Numbered from the stretch's first letter, positions 1 through 7,289 are shown. The stretch is DNA of 35,514 nt from JALYIM01 sp040003205 (GCA_040003205.1 JBDUDA010000004.1:1-35514); one strand, 5' to 3'. Numbers and translations: made by a program. The notes: a model not told the origin generated them from the letters alone.

Positions 1-479
1 ACCCGAACGTCGCCGTTGAAGCGGAAGCGGCCGACCAGTGCTTCCAGGGCGCCCATTCGCTTCTGTTCCTCGAGCGTGCCCACGGCAGTATTGGTGAGAG
101 TAGTCCTCACGTCTGTCATGTCACTGTTGAGCTTTGATACATCATCTTTCTGCTGGCTAGCCAGAGCGGCGGCGTCACTCGCCTTTTGCTGCGCGTCCGC
201 CACCGCAGTCTGTGTTTGCTGCAACTGCTGTTGCGCTTGTTGCGCCTGCTGCTGGGTCTGTTGCTGCGCTTGATCTCGCTGCTGCAACTCCTGGCGAAGT
301 TGCTCGATCTGCTGTTGCTGCGCGGCGATCGCGTCCCGAAGGGACTGGACATCCTGCGCGGTCACCGCCGCGGTCGCTCGACGTGCCCTCTTCTTAGGCG
401 CCGCGGTCACCGAAGTTTGCGCCAGCAGGCTGGACGCGGCTAACACCGGAACTACGCACCATCTAAAAACTGACTTCAT
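1..479 (-). CDS. Exported coiled-coil protein, probable N-terminus of an outer-membrane porin (partial)
   Basis: The reading frame stays open to the window edge, so only about the first 159 residues are visible. The ATG at 479-477 follows a strong Shine-Dalgarno (AAAGGAG, 6-7 nt upstream). Residues 1-21 form a signal peptide (MKSVFRWCVV start, Ala-Ala-Ser-Ser-Leu-Leu-Ala-Gln cleavage region). A basic KKRARR stretch follows, then about 80 residues very rich in Gln and Ala with heptad spacing, which is a coiled coil. The visible end, GRFRFNGDVR, resembles the first beta-strand of putative porins that carry an N-terminal periplasmic coiled coil. It lies 87 bp downstream of pstS on the same strand with no obvious terminator between, so it is probably co-transcribed. 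A phosphate-responsive porin is therefore a reasonable inference, but the barrel itself is outside the window. Confidence 0.6.
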   Translation of the reverse strand, partial: MKSVFRWCVVPVLAASSLLAQTSVTAAPKKRARRATAAVTAQDVQSLRDAIAAQQQQIEQLRQELQQRDQAQQQTQQQAQQAQQQLQQTQTAVADAQQKASDAAALASQQKDDVSKLNSDMTDVRTTLTNTAVGTLEEQKRMGALEALVGRFRFNGDVR

Positions 480-566
480 CTTTTCTCCTTTGAAATTTAA
501 CCTTGCCTGAATTTTTCCTGCCAATATCGACAAACGCCAGGAACTGCCTCTGCGCAAACCGATTCT

Positions 567-1580
567 CTAGTGGATCTGTTTGATAGTCTCTCGCACCTTG
601 ATAGCAACGGCTTCAGGCAGCGGAGAGTAGGCCAGGGGCTCCGTCATCTTTTCTCCCTCGTCCAACATCCACGTCAGGAAGTCCTGCAGAATTTTCCCTT
701 TTTTGGGGTCTTTCGATTGCACAGGGATCAGTAACCATGTGAAGCTCGAGATCGGGTACGCGTCTTTGCCGGGCGCGTCAGTAATCGAGACGCGGAAATC
801 CGCAGGCATGCTCTTAACCGAAGCCGCTGCCGCAGTCGCGCCTCCTAACGAAGCTTTTACCCACGCCCCAGAGGAATTCTTTACCGAGCCATAGGTGATG
901 TGGTTCTGAATTGCATAGATGAGTTCCACGTAGCCGAAAGAACCATCCATCTGCCGCACCATTCCAGCGACGCCCTCGTTACCTTTGCCGCCGAGGCCGT
1001 TAGGCCACTTGACTGATGTGCCTTTGCCAACCTGATTTTTCCAGTCGGAACTGACTTTGGAGAGATAGTCGGTGAAGATGTAACTGGTGCCGCTGCCATC
1101 CGAGCGATGAATCAAAATAATCTGGCGATCCGGGAATTTGACATCCGGATTGTCTTTGGCGATGGCCTTATCGTTCCAGTTGGTGATTTTCCCCAGACAG
1201 ATGTCCGCGATCACGCTCGGGGAAAAGCGAACTTCTCCGCTGACACCCGACACGTTGTAGGCCGGCACCACAGCGCCCAGCACGGTGGGAATGTGCAGAA
1301 TCTTTACTTTGGCCTGAGAGAGTTGCTCGTCTGTCATGGGGCCGTCGCTGGCTCCAAAATCAACCGTTTGCGCCAGCACCTGGCGAATGCCGCCGCCGCT
1401 GCCAATAGACTGGTAATTGATCTCGATATCGGAATGGGCCTTGTGGTACTCGCTAAACCACTTGGAGTACATGGGGTAGGGAAACGTGGCCCCGGCGCCG
1501 TTCAGCGTTGTTTGCGCGATAGCCGGCAGGGCCAGTGACAACGTCAACGAAAGACACAAGAGCACAATGCGGCGAATCAA
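567..1580 (-). CDS. pstS: Phosphate ABC transporter periplasmic phosphate-binding protein PstS
   Basis: High-affinity phosphate-binding protein that delivers phosphate to PstCAB. It has 337 residues, the usual family length. Residues 1-22 are a Sec signal peptide ending in AIAQ. Phosphate-site motifs are all present: GAGATFP near residue 28, SIGSGGGI near 58, FGASDGP near 76 and HRSDGSGTSY near 158. The start is a TTG at 1580-1578, preceded by AAGGAG at good spacing; no better start exists. Promoter structure upstream includes a Pho box (1612-1645). No pstC, pstA, pstB or phoU gene is adjacent: the upstream neighbour is a TPR gene and the downstream neighbour a porin-like gene, so the permease must be encoded elsewhere. 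Confidence 0.96.
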   Translation of the reverse strand: MIRRIVLLCLSLTLSLALPAIAQTTLNGAGATFPYPMYSKWFSEYHKAHSDIEINYQSIGSGGGIRQVLAQTVDFGASDGPMTDEQLSQAKVKILHIPTVLGAVVPAYNVSGVSGEVRFSPSVIADICLGKITNWNDKAIAKDNPDVKFPDRQIILIHRSDGSGTSYIFTDYLSKVSSDWKNQVGKGTSVKWPNGLGGKGNEGVAGMVRQMDGSFGYVELIYAIQNHITYGSVKNSSGAWVKASLGGATAAAASVKSMPADFRVSITDAPGKDAYPISSFTWLLIPVQSKDPKKGKILQDFLTWMLDEGEKMTEPLAYSPLPEAVAIKVRETIKQIH

Positions 1581-1611
1581 TATAGTTTCTCCTTAGGTTG
1601 TGGTTACTTCG

Positions 1612-1645
1612 GTTGTACGTTGCTTGTGTTACGGGAAGGTTACAA
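1612..1645 (-). promoter_or_regulatory. Pho-box promoter of pstS
   Basis: Read on the minus strand: TTGTAAC (1645-1639), 4 nt, CCGTAAC (1634-1628), 10 nt, TACAAC (1617-1612). Two 7-bp direct repeats with an 11-bp period followed after 10 nt by a -10 box is the arrangement of the E. coli phoA promoter (CTGTCAT-N4-TTGTCAC-N10-TATAGT). The position directly upstream of pstS makes PhoB control likely. The -10 matches TATAAT at 4 of 6 positions and there is no -35 box, as expected for an activator-dependent promoter. Confidence 0.65.
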
Positions 1646-1701
1646 AGCGGTAAATTTCTGATGAATCGCCAGGTCGAAGATTAGTGCGGGGCGGGAGCGG
1701 C

Positions 1702-2580
1702 CTAGCGTAGTGAATCCAAATGGGCGATCTCGTAGGCGAAAAGTGGGTTGGCAGGAAATTGATCGCGCAGGGACGCAAGCAACTCGCGCGCATGCGAGTT
1801 GTCTTTTTCCCGAACGTAAGCGATCGCCAGCAGAATGCGCGCAAATGGGGCCAGATAGTGACCATTGGCCGCGGTAATTTGCAGTTCCGACATCCCAATT
1901 TTCTTATCACCGGCAATTCCGCCCATCCTCACCAGCCAGCGGACCGGGGCCGACATGCTTCCGATAATGTATTTGCTGAAGCCTGTCGCTACGTGAGCGT
2001 CAGAACAGTTAGGATCAACCGCCAGCAGTTGTTCCGCCCATCCGGTAGCCTGCTTGGCGAAATGTAATGAGAGCAGGTTGCGCTTCTCTATGAGTGCGGC
2101 ATAGTCCCCTTGCAATCCCGAAGACAAGGTAAGCGCAAACAGAGCGTCTTTATCTTTTGGATTCCTGGCGAGCCGGGCCTTGGCTTTCGACTCGGCCCTG
2201 GCGACAGCCTGATTAAAATTGTCGCGGACGGTCGCATCCGGATTAAGCTTTTTGCGACTTAAGAATGCGTTGTCGTCAGCAAAGAATTGCGATTCCAGAA
2301 TTCCCAGGCGATGAAATTCTGAGAACAGCAATCCGGCGGCATTGCACGCTGGGGCCACTGGGTCGTCGGGATTTTCTTTTTCCTGCGCGAGAAAGACTGT
2401 GCGGGCACTGTCGAAGTCGAGATTGTAGAGAAACTTGAATCCCTGCTCTAAAGACGCATGGTCCAGCGAGGGGCGAAGTTCGAGCGCCCCGGCAAACGCC
2501 ATCGGCATGAGGCACGCGACCAAACCAGCGATGATTGTTTTGAACTTAAACGGCAATGTGATCGCCGGATCGATCCTCAA
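1702..2580 (-). CDS. Exported TPR-repeat protein of unknown function
   Basis: About 292 residues from the TTG at 2580-2578, chosen because AAGGG lies 8 nt upstream; a TTG at 2601 would add seven residues but has no Shine-Dalgarno. A hydrophobic segment (TIIAGLVACLMPMAFA) near residues 16-31 acts as signal peptide or anchor. The body is helical with TPR-like pairs: an alanine-rich repeat around LDFDSARTVFLAQEKENPDD, another around NPKDKDALFALTLSSGLQGDY, and a last one near the C-terminus (YVREKDNSHARELLASL). Such proteins usually act as periplasmic scaffolds. I do not recognise a specific function. It is followed by pstS on the same strand, but pstS has its own promoter. Confidence 0.75.
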   Translation of the reverse strand: MRIDPAITLPFKFKTIIAGLVACLMPMAFAGALELRPSLDHASLEQGFKFLYNLDFDSARTVFLAQEKENPDDPVAPACNAAGLLFSEFHRLGILESQFFADDNAFLSRKKLNPDATVRDNFNQAVARAESKAKARLARNPKDKDALFALTLSSGLQGDYAALIEKRNLLSLHFAKQATGWAEQLLAVDPNCSDAHVATGFSKYIIGSMSAPVRWLVRMGGIAGDKKIGMSELQITAANGHYLAPFARILLAIAYVREKDNSHARELLASLRDQFPANPLFAYEIAHLDSLR

Positions 2581-3016
2581 TGTGAAAGCCCTTCTTTCCA
2601 ATTCTAAACACAGCGGTAAGTATGCCTCTTCAGCTTAGATGCAAGATGGCAATCGGTGAAGTGATTCGCGCAGTTTCGATAGATTTCATCTGATGTTGAA
2701 TGATGTTCATCCGGTTTTGTGGCAGCGGCTCAATTTCAAAATAACCTGTCATCTCGACCGGAGTCGTGGCTTCGCGCAGCGAAGACACTGCGGAGTGGAG
2801 AGACCTGCTTTTGCCCTCCAACTAGCAGGTCTCTCGACTTCGCAAAGCCAAACGGCTTTGCTTCGCTCGAGATGACAACCTTGGGTTGTAGCTTTTGAAT
2901 TGAGCCACTACTACCTTGTCCTCCAATTTGACCTGGCTACGATGCTTTGTTAGCTTGGAGGGTTTGGCATCACAGCGCCCGGCTGTAAAGCAGTCGGAGC
3001 AGAAAAGGGTTTTCTT
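2581..3016. other. Intergenic region, 436 bp, holding palindromic element copy 1
   Basis: No credible gene. Most of the stretch is the palindromic element at 2724-2909. After it, TTGACC (2928-2933), 17 nt, TAGCTT (2951-2956) is a weak candidate promoter for the acyl-CoA dehydrogenase gene at 3017. The rest carries the upstream region of the minus-strand TPR gene without a clear promoter. Confidence 0.6.
2724..2909. repeat. Palindromic repeat element, copy 1 (186 bp, MITE-like)
   Basis: Almost identical in design and close in sequence to 22792-22976. The left end (2724-2741) and the reverse complement of the right end (2893-2909) match with one mismatch and one indel. Inner inverted pairs continue almost to the centre: CTGTCATCTCGA against TCGAGATGACA, and GAGAGACCTGCT against AGCAGGTCTCTC, around a central spacer near 2816-2826. 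The transcript would fold into one long imperfect hairpin. It has no coding capacity. It resembles a non-autonomous mobile or REP/MITE-type element. No target-site duplication is evident. Confidence 0.8.
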
Positions 3017-4195
3017 ATGGCACTGAAGTTTCGCGGAGTTGACTTCATCGAGTTCGATGGCTTGCTCAGTGATGACGAGCGCTTGGTACGTGATACTTCC
3101 AGGAAGTTTATCGAAGACAACCTGATTCCGATTATTGAGGAATGCAATCGCGCAGGGCGTTTTCCTCGCGAACTCGTGAAGCCCATGGCTGACCTCGGCT
3201 TCTATGGAGCCACGATTAAAGGATACGGCTGCGCAGGAATGTCGAACGTCGAATACGGAATTGTTATGCAGGAGATGGAACGCGGCGATTCCGGGTTGCG
3301 TTCATTCGTCAGCGTGCATTCATCTTTGGCAATGTATCCCATTTACGCGTTCGGAACCGATGAGCAAAAAGATAAGTGGTTGCCGGCGATGCAGAAGGGA
3401 GAAAAGATTGGATGTTTCGGTTTGACCGAGCCCGACTTCGGATCGAACCCGAGCGGTATGCGCACACGCGCCAAGAAAGTGGGAAACGAGTACGTTCTGA
3501 ACGGCGAGAAGATGTGGATCACCTCCGGTTCGATCGCCGATCTCGCCATTATTTGGGCCAAAGTCGAAGCCGAAGACAATGCGATTCGGGGATTCATCGT
3601 TGAGACGGATCGTCCGGGATTTCGCGCCGAGGATATTCATGGCAAATGGTCGCTGCGAGCCTCAGTAACGTCCAGTCTCTCGATGCAGGATGTGCACATT
3701 CCAGAAGCGAACTTGTTGCTAAAAACTGGAGGGCTAAAATCTCCTCTGATGTGCCTGAACCAGGCGCGTTACGGAATCGCCTGGGGCGCGCTCGGAGCGG
3801 CAATGGCGTGTTATGACTGTGCTTTGCAATATTCACTTTTCCGCAAGCAGTTTCACAACGAGCCCATCGCCTCGCGCCAACTTGTGCAGGAAAAGCTGGC
3901 CTGGATGATTTCCGAGATAACTAAAGCTCAATTGTTAGTCTTGCAAGTGGGACGACTGAAAGATGCCGACAAAGTGAGGCCGCAGCATATTTCAATGGCA
4001 AAAAGAAACAACGTTTGGATGGCTTTGGAATGCGCGCGCATGGCGCGAGACATTTTAGGCGCGAACGGCGTCGCAGATGAATATCCCATCTTTCGGCACA
4101 TGGCGAATCTGGAGTCGGTCAAGACGTATGAAGGAACGCACGACATTCACACCTTGATTATTGGACAGAGCATTACGGGGATAGACGCGTTCTAG
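3017..4195 (+). CDS. gcdH: Glutaryl-CoA dehydrogenase-type acyl-CoA dehydrogenase
   Basis: FAD enzyme that oxidises and decarboxylates glutaryl-CoA to crotonyl-CoA in lysine, tryptophan and aromatic degradation. The 392 residues align end to end with human GCDH in memory: RSFVSVHSSLAM near residue 95, the FAD-binding CFGLTEPDFGSNPSGM near 133, the WITSGSIADLAI strand, and CLNQARYGIAWG near 246. The catalytic base is E372 in the TYEGTHDIH motif, and the protein ends with ITGIDAF as the family does. The ATG is preceded by AAAAGGG 8 nt upstream. It stands alone on the plus strand, convergent with folE only 21 bp away, with no electron-transfer flavoprotein gene nearby. Confidence 0.93.
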   Translation: MALKFRGVDFIEFDGLLSDDERLVRDTSRKFIEDNLIPIIEECNRAGRFPRELVKPMADLGFYGATIKGYGCAGMSNVEYGIVMQEMERGDSGLRSFVSVHSSLAMYPIYAFGTDEQKDKWLPAMQKGEKIGCFGLTEPDFGSNPSGMRTRAKKVGNEYVLNGEKMWITSGSIADLAIIWAKVEAEDNAIRGFIVETDRPGFRAEDIHGKWSLRASVTSSLSMQDVHIPEANLLLKTGGLKSPLMCLNQARYGIAWGALGAAMACYDCALQYSLFRKQFHNEPIASRQLVQEKLAWMISEITKAQLLVLQVGRLKDADKVRPQHISMAKRNNVWMALECARMARDILGANGVADEYPIFRHMANLESVKTYEGTHDIHTLIIGQSITGIDAF

Positions 4196-4216
4196 GTTCG
4201 AACGAGAGGCCTGGAA

Positions 4217-4831
4217 TTAAATTCCGTTGCTGCGATTTCGGATCAGCGATAGGAATTCGGTGCGGGTTTCCTGCTCTTCGCGAAAACATCCCAGCATGGA
4301 TGAAGTGACAGTCGCGGAATGCTGTTTCTCCACCCCTCGCATCATCATGCAAAGATGGCGCGCTTCAATTACCACTCCCACGCCCTGAGGCTCGATTACG
4401 TTTTGAATCGTTTCCGCAATCTGCGTCGTGAGCCGTTCCTGAATCTGTAGCCTGCGAGAAAATATTTCGATCAGGCGGGGGATTTTGCTCAGTCCGATGA
4501 CCTTTCCGTTCGGAATGTAAGCGACATGCACTTTGCCGAAGAATGGCAGCATGTGGTGTTCACAGAGACTGAACATCTCGACGTCCTTGACAATGACCAT
4601 CTCGTCATAGTTCACGCTGAAGAGAGCGTCTTTCAGCATCGCCTCGGGATCTTCCTTATAACCGCGAGTGAGATGTTCCCATGAACGCTGCACCCGGTTT
4701 GGGGTACGGACTAGACCTTCGCGCGCGGGATCTTCGCCCAGACGCACGATCATTTCGCGCACTAACTCCTCAAGGCTGGCACTGGTCAGGGTCGCAGGAT
4801 CGACAAGCTCGCTCTGGGAATCTTTTTTCAT
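4217..4831 (-). CDS. folE: GTP cyclohydrolase I
   Basis: Converts GTP to 7,8-dihydroneopterin triphosphate, the entry to folate, biopterin and 7-deazaguanine pathways. It has 204 residues, the typical length. The zinc ligands are visible: C90 and H93 in SLCEHHMLPF, and C161 in HLCMMMRGVEKQ; the motif SATVTSSMLGCF follows. The N-terminus has the usual LREMIVRLGEDPAREGL helix and TPNRV motif. It is last in a minus-strand operon: glycosyltransferase, two PTPS paralogues (9-bp gap to the nearer one), folE. Placement directly after two PTPS genes says the product is probably fed to PTPS-type enzymes rather than only to folate. Confidence 0.96.
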   Translation of the reverse strand: MKKDSQSELVDPATLTSASLEELVREMIVRLGEDPAREGLVRTPNRVQRSWEHLTRGYKEDPEAMLKDALFSVNYDEMVIVKDVEMFSLCEHHMLPFFGKVHVAYIPNGKVIGLSKIPRLIEIFSRRLQIQERLTTQIAETIQNVIEPQGVGVVIEARHLCMMMRGVEKQHSATVTSSMLGCFREEQETRTEFLSLIRNRSNGI

Positions 4832-4840
4832 AAGGCTTCT

Positions 4841-5263
4841 CTATCTCCGCATTTCGTCAGGGCCGGCGTATTCAAAGGAATTCATCATGGTCTCTTCGAT
4901 GCGCACTTTATCTAGATGAGCGTGGGTGAAGCCGCGCCGCAAAATATCCTCAATTACAATGCATAGATTTTCGGTCGTCGGCACCGTGCTTGCGAATTCT
5001 GGCAAGGTATTCAGATTTTGCAGGTCGAAGCGCCCGGTAATTTGCTTCGCCACGAACCCATCCAAATCCACCAGGTTGCAGATCATGCCGGTAGACTCGC
5101 TGACCTGCCCGCTGACAGTAACTTCCACTGAGTAGTTATGTCCATGACCATGCGGATTGTTGCACTTGCCATAGACGGCGAGATTTTCTTCCGGCGACAT
5201 TGCTTCCGAATGCAATCGGTGCGAGGCCGAGAACATGTAACGACGGGTCATATGAGCTTTCAT
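4841..5263 (-). CDS. 6-pyruvoyl-tetrahydropterin synthase/QueD paralogue lacking the catalytic His
   Basis: PTPS/QueD superfamily, 140 residues. The zinc ligands H15, H40 and H42 and the catalytic Cys C34 are present in FSASHRLHSE and KCNNPHGHGHNY, and the pterin-anchoring Glu is at 124. However, the Asp-His pair of the catalytic triad (Asp88-His89 in the mammalian enzyme, D79-H80 in the neighbour) reads D80-L81 here: codon CTG at 5023-5021. The flanking alignment has no gap, so the replacement is clear. The protein may therefore catalyse another side-chain reaction on dihydroneopterin triphosphate, or be a partner subunit of the neighbouring copy. The 6-bp gap to that copy and 9-bp gap to folE indicate one transcript. 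Confidence 0.88.
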   Translation of the reverse strand: MKAHMTRRYMFSASHRLHSEAMSPEENLAVYGKCNNPHGHGHNYSVEVTVSGQVSESTGMICNLVDLDGFVAKQITGRFDLQNLNTLPEFASTVPTTENLCIVIEDILRRGFTHAHLDKVRIEETMMNSFEYAGPDEMRR

Positions 5264-5269
5264 GCTGCC

Positions 5270-5680
5270 CTATTCTTCCCCGTAGAAATCCACAAACAGG
5301 TCTGGAGTTTCATAGACGCGCACGCGATGGAGACAGGCAGCCGAAAACGAAGGCGCGAGCCGCCGCCAGATCGCGATGGCGAGATTCTCGGTTGTCGGAA
5401 TTCGATTTTTAAATTCCGGAACTTCTTTGTTTAAGAAGCGATGATCCATGGCGTCCATCACCTCGCGGTTGAGAATTTCCTTGAGGTGCTTCAGGTCAAC
5501 GACGAAACCCGATCGAGGATCAACCTCGCCCTTCACTGTGACTTCGAGGGTGTAATTGTGGCCGTGCCCGTTGGGATTGTTGCATTTGCCGAAAATGCGC
5601 TGATTCTCTTCCGGGGTGAAATCCGGATTGTGATAGTAGTGCGAAGCGGAGAATTCAGCTTTGCGGGTGAGATAAACCAA
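5270..5680 (-). CDS. 6-pyruvoyl-tetrahydropterin synthase/QueD family enzyme with intact triad
   Basis: Converts dihydroneopterin triphosphate to 6-pyruvoyl-tetrahydropterin or, if QueD-like, to 6-carboxytetrahydropterin. It has 136 residues. Zinc ligands are H14, H39 and H41; the catalytic triad C33, D79 and H80 is complete (KCNNPNGHGHNY and AMDHRFLN); E124 in VRVYET anchors the pterin. The KCNNPNGHGHNY motif matches the animal-type PTPS very closely. The start is TTG at 5680-5678 with AAGGA 7 nt upstream, which overlaps the end of the glycosyltransferase gene by 26 bp. Whether the product goes to tetrahydrobiopterin-like cofactors or queuosine cannot be decided here: no queC, queE or sepiapterin reductase gene lies in the operon. 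Confidence 0.92.
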   Translation of the reverse strand: MVYLTRKAEFSASHYYHNPDFTPEENQRIFGKCNNPNGHGHNYTLEVTVKGEVDPRSGFVVDLKHLKEILNREVMDAMDHRFLNKEVPEFKNRIPTTENLAIAIWRRLAPSFSAACLHRVRVYETPDLFVDFYGEE

Positions 5681-6770
5681 GGGGCGTTCCTTCTTTCAGA
5701 TGATTGCTGGAGTGTGCGCGCGGGGGCGTGCAGTACTCCCTTCCCTTCCAGCTTACTCTGCCCCTGCGCTGCGAGCTTCTGGATCGCAACAAGAGGTAAG
5801 CAAATACTGGCAGCCCCAGAAGAGATAGCAGTCCCGATCGCCAGCCAAAGCGCGCTTTGGCAATTCTTCGCAGAAAGTTTGCGTAGAGAATGGCAAAGAG
5901 GCCCAGGGTAATGGAAGCCGAAGCTGGCTCCAGCCTGAGCAGATAAACAATTCCAGCCAGCAAGTTGCCATTAATTAGAAGAAATTCCACGAGCCGCATG
6001 GCCGCCAGCCGCACGGTCGAAGGAAATAATAGCGCGAGATTCTTGGTCCACCCTTCTCGAAGCTGAGCAAAACTGCGATACATCCGAGTACGGACTGCGT
6101 CTCCCCCGAAACGAAACAATATTTTGCGTTCGGAAGCTTTCACAGCGCGCGCCAGCTCAACATCTTCCAGCAGGCTGGACGCGATGGCCACATGACCTCC
6201 GACCGCGTCATAGGCGTCCCGCGAAATCAGAAGATACTGCCCGTTAGCGGCCGCCGACGAAGATGCGGGGTCGCTCACCTCGGCAGGCCGGAAACTGGAA
6301 GCCAGTTCCGCAAAAATTACCGGCATCACCGCTTTCTCCCAGAAAGTTTGGACCTCTTGTTCAGGGGAATATGACAACAGCGCAACTCCGTGGTGCTGTG
6401 CTTCCGTAACGACGCGGGCGAGCGAGCCCGGCAGGTGGACGGTGTCAGCATCGGTGAATAGCAGCCAATCTCCCATTGCCACCTCGGCCCCCGCAGCGGC
6501 AGCATTGTTTTTACCCGTCCATCCCGAAGCTAAGGCAGGCGGTGAGACGACTCGAACGCCAGAGAATGATTGTGCAATCGCGCGTGTGCGGTCGCCGGAG
6601 GCGTCGTCCGCAACGATGACTTCGAAATCAATTCCCTCCTGCCCGACGATTGATTCGAGACAGGCCCCGAGACTCGCTTCTTCGTTTCTCGCAGGCACGA
6701 TTACGGAAACGGTTGGCGCAACCGATGGCGGCAATTCTTGATCCCTTGCGGATGTCGGATGCACGAGCAT
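5655..6770 (-). CDS. Membrane-bound family 2 glycosyltransferase (CrtQ/HpnB-like)
   Basis: 371 residues. The GT-A domain begins with VSVIVPARNEEAS (residues 21-33), followed by VIVADDASGD near 51-60, the SGWTGKNNA motif near 82-90 and the metal-binding FTDADT (D107 and D109). An ED pair (LLEDVELARAV) and RxGWxKN follow near 215-245. The C-terminal third has about three membrane segments (roughly 255-345) and then a basic tail. This layout is that of the hopanoid- or carotenoid-associated glycosyltransferases of the inner membrane, but the acceptor cannot be told. It is the first gene of the operon with the PTPS pair and folE. The ATG has no Shine-Dalgarno, and a perfect TATAAT ends 14 nt upstream, so the leader is very short. 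Confidence 0.85.
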   Translation of the reverse strand: MLVHPTSARDQELPPSVAPTVSVIVPARNEEASLGACLESIVGQEGIDFEVIVADDASGDRTRAIAQSFSGVRVVSPPALASGWTGKNNAAAAGAEVAMGDWLLFTDADTVHLPGSLARVVTEAQHHGVALLSYSPEQEVQTFWEKAVMPVIFAELASSFRPAEVSDPASSSAAANGQYLLISRDAYDAVGGHVAIASSLLEDVELARAVKASERKILFRFGGDAVRTRMYRSFAQLREGWTKNLALLFPSTVRLAAMRLVEFLLINGNLLAGIVYLLRLEPASASITLGLFAILYANFLRRIAKARFGWRSGLLSLLGLPVFAYLLLRSRSSQRRGRVSWKGREYCTPPRAHSSNHLKEGTPLGLSHPQS

Positions 6771-6783
6771 ATGTCGGATTCGT

Positions 6784-6790
6784 TATTATA
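6784..6790. promoter_or_regulatory. Overlapping divergent -10 elements
   Basis: The seven bases TATTATA read as TATTAT on the plus strand (6784-6789), 6 nt before the GTG of the thioredoxin gene, and as TATAAT on the minus strand (6790-6785), 14 nt before the ATG of the glycosyltransferase gene. Only 25 bp separate the two genes, so both promoters must lie here or inside the opposing genes. No convincing -35 box is seen for either direction. Confidence 0.5.
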
Positions 6791-6795
6791 GCTGC

Positions 6796-7284
6796 GTGAG
6801 ATGCGCCTTCGCTCTAGCGGGAATTCTGACTATTTCTCTGACTGGCTGTTACAGCGCTCCCCATCCGACCTGGGTAGGCAAGACGGCCCCCGATTTCATG
6901 GTGCAGGATTCCGACCGGAAAATTACGTTGAGTCAGCTGCGCGGAAATGTTGTCGTGCTGAACTTCTGGGCAACGTGGTGTCCGCCCTGCATTGAGGAAA
7001 TGCCCTCGCTCGTTGCCATGCAGCAGCGCCTGCACACCAAAGGCGTCAAAGTTCTTGCAGTTAGCATTGACGACGATGAAGGCGCATATCAAGACTTCCT
7101 GAAAAACTACAAAGTGGACTTACTCACAGTGCGTGATGCCGCCCACCACAGTAACTCGCTTTACGGGACATTAAAGTTTCCGGAGACTTACATCATTGAT
7201 CGCGACGGAATCGTGCGCCGCAAGTTCATCGGCGCTGTCGATTGGTCGCAGCCCGAAATCGTAGACTTCCTCAGCAAACTCTAA
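6796..7284 (+). CDS. TlpA/ResA-like thiol-disulfide oxidoreductase lipoprotein
   Basis: A periplasm-facing thioredoxin-fold reductase of 162 residues. The N-terminal hydrophobic segment ends in the lipobox LTGC with C18, so the protein should be lipid-anchored. The active site is WCPPC (C62, C65) within the strand NVVVLNFWAT, and the cis-proline lies in LKFPETYII. Such proteins reduce apocytochrome c or other exported cysteines; the present sequence does not say which. The start is GTG at 6796 without Shine-Dalgarno, exactly 6 nt after a -10-like TATTAT, which suggests a leaderless mRNA. The thiO gene starts 5 bp after its stop, so the two are co-transcribed. Confidence 0.92.
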   Translation: MRCAFALAGILTISLTGCYSAPHPTWVGKTAPDFMVQDSDRKITLSQLRGNVVVLNFWATWCPPCIEEMPSLVAMQQRLHTKGVKVLAVSIDDDEGAYQDFLKNYKVDLLTVRDAAHHSNSLYGTLKFPETYIIDRDGIVRRKFIGAVDWSQPEIVDFLSKL

Positions 7285-7289
7285 TTTCA

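Noticed and set aside
7285..7289. TPP riboswitch before thiO
   Set aside because: Only 5 bp separate it from the upstream gene, and no THI-box sequence is found before that gene.
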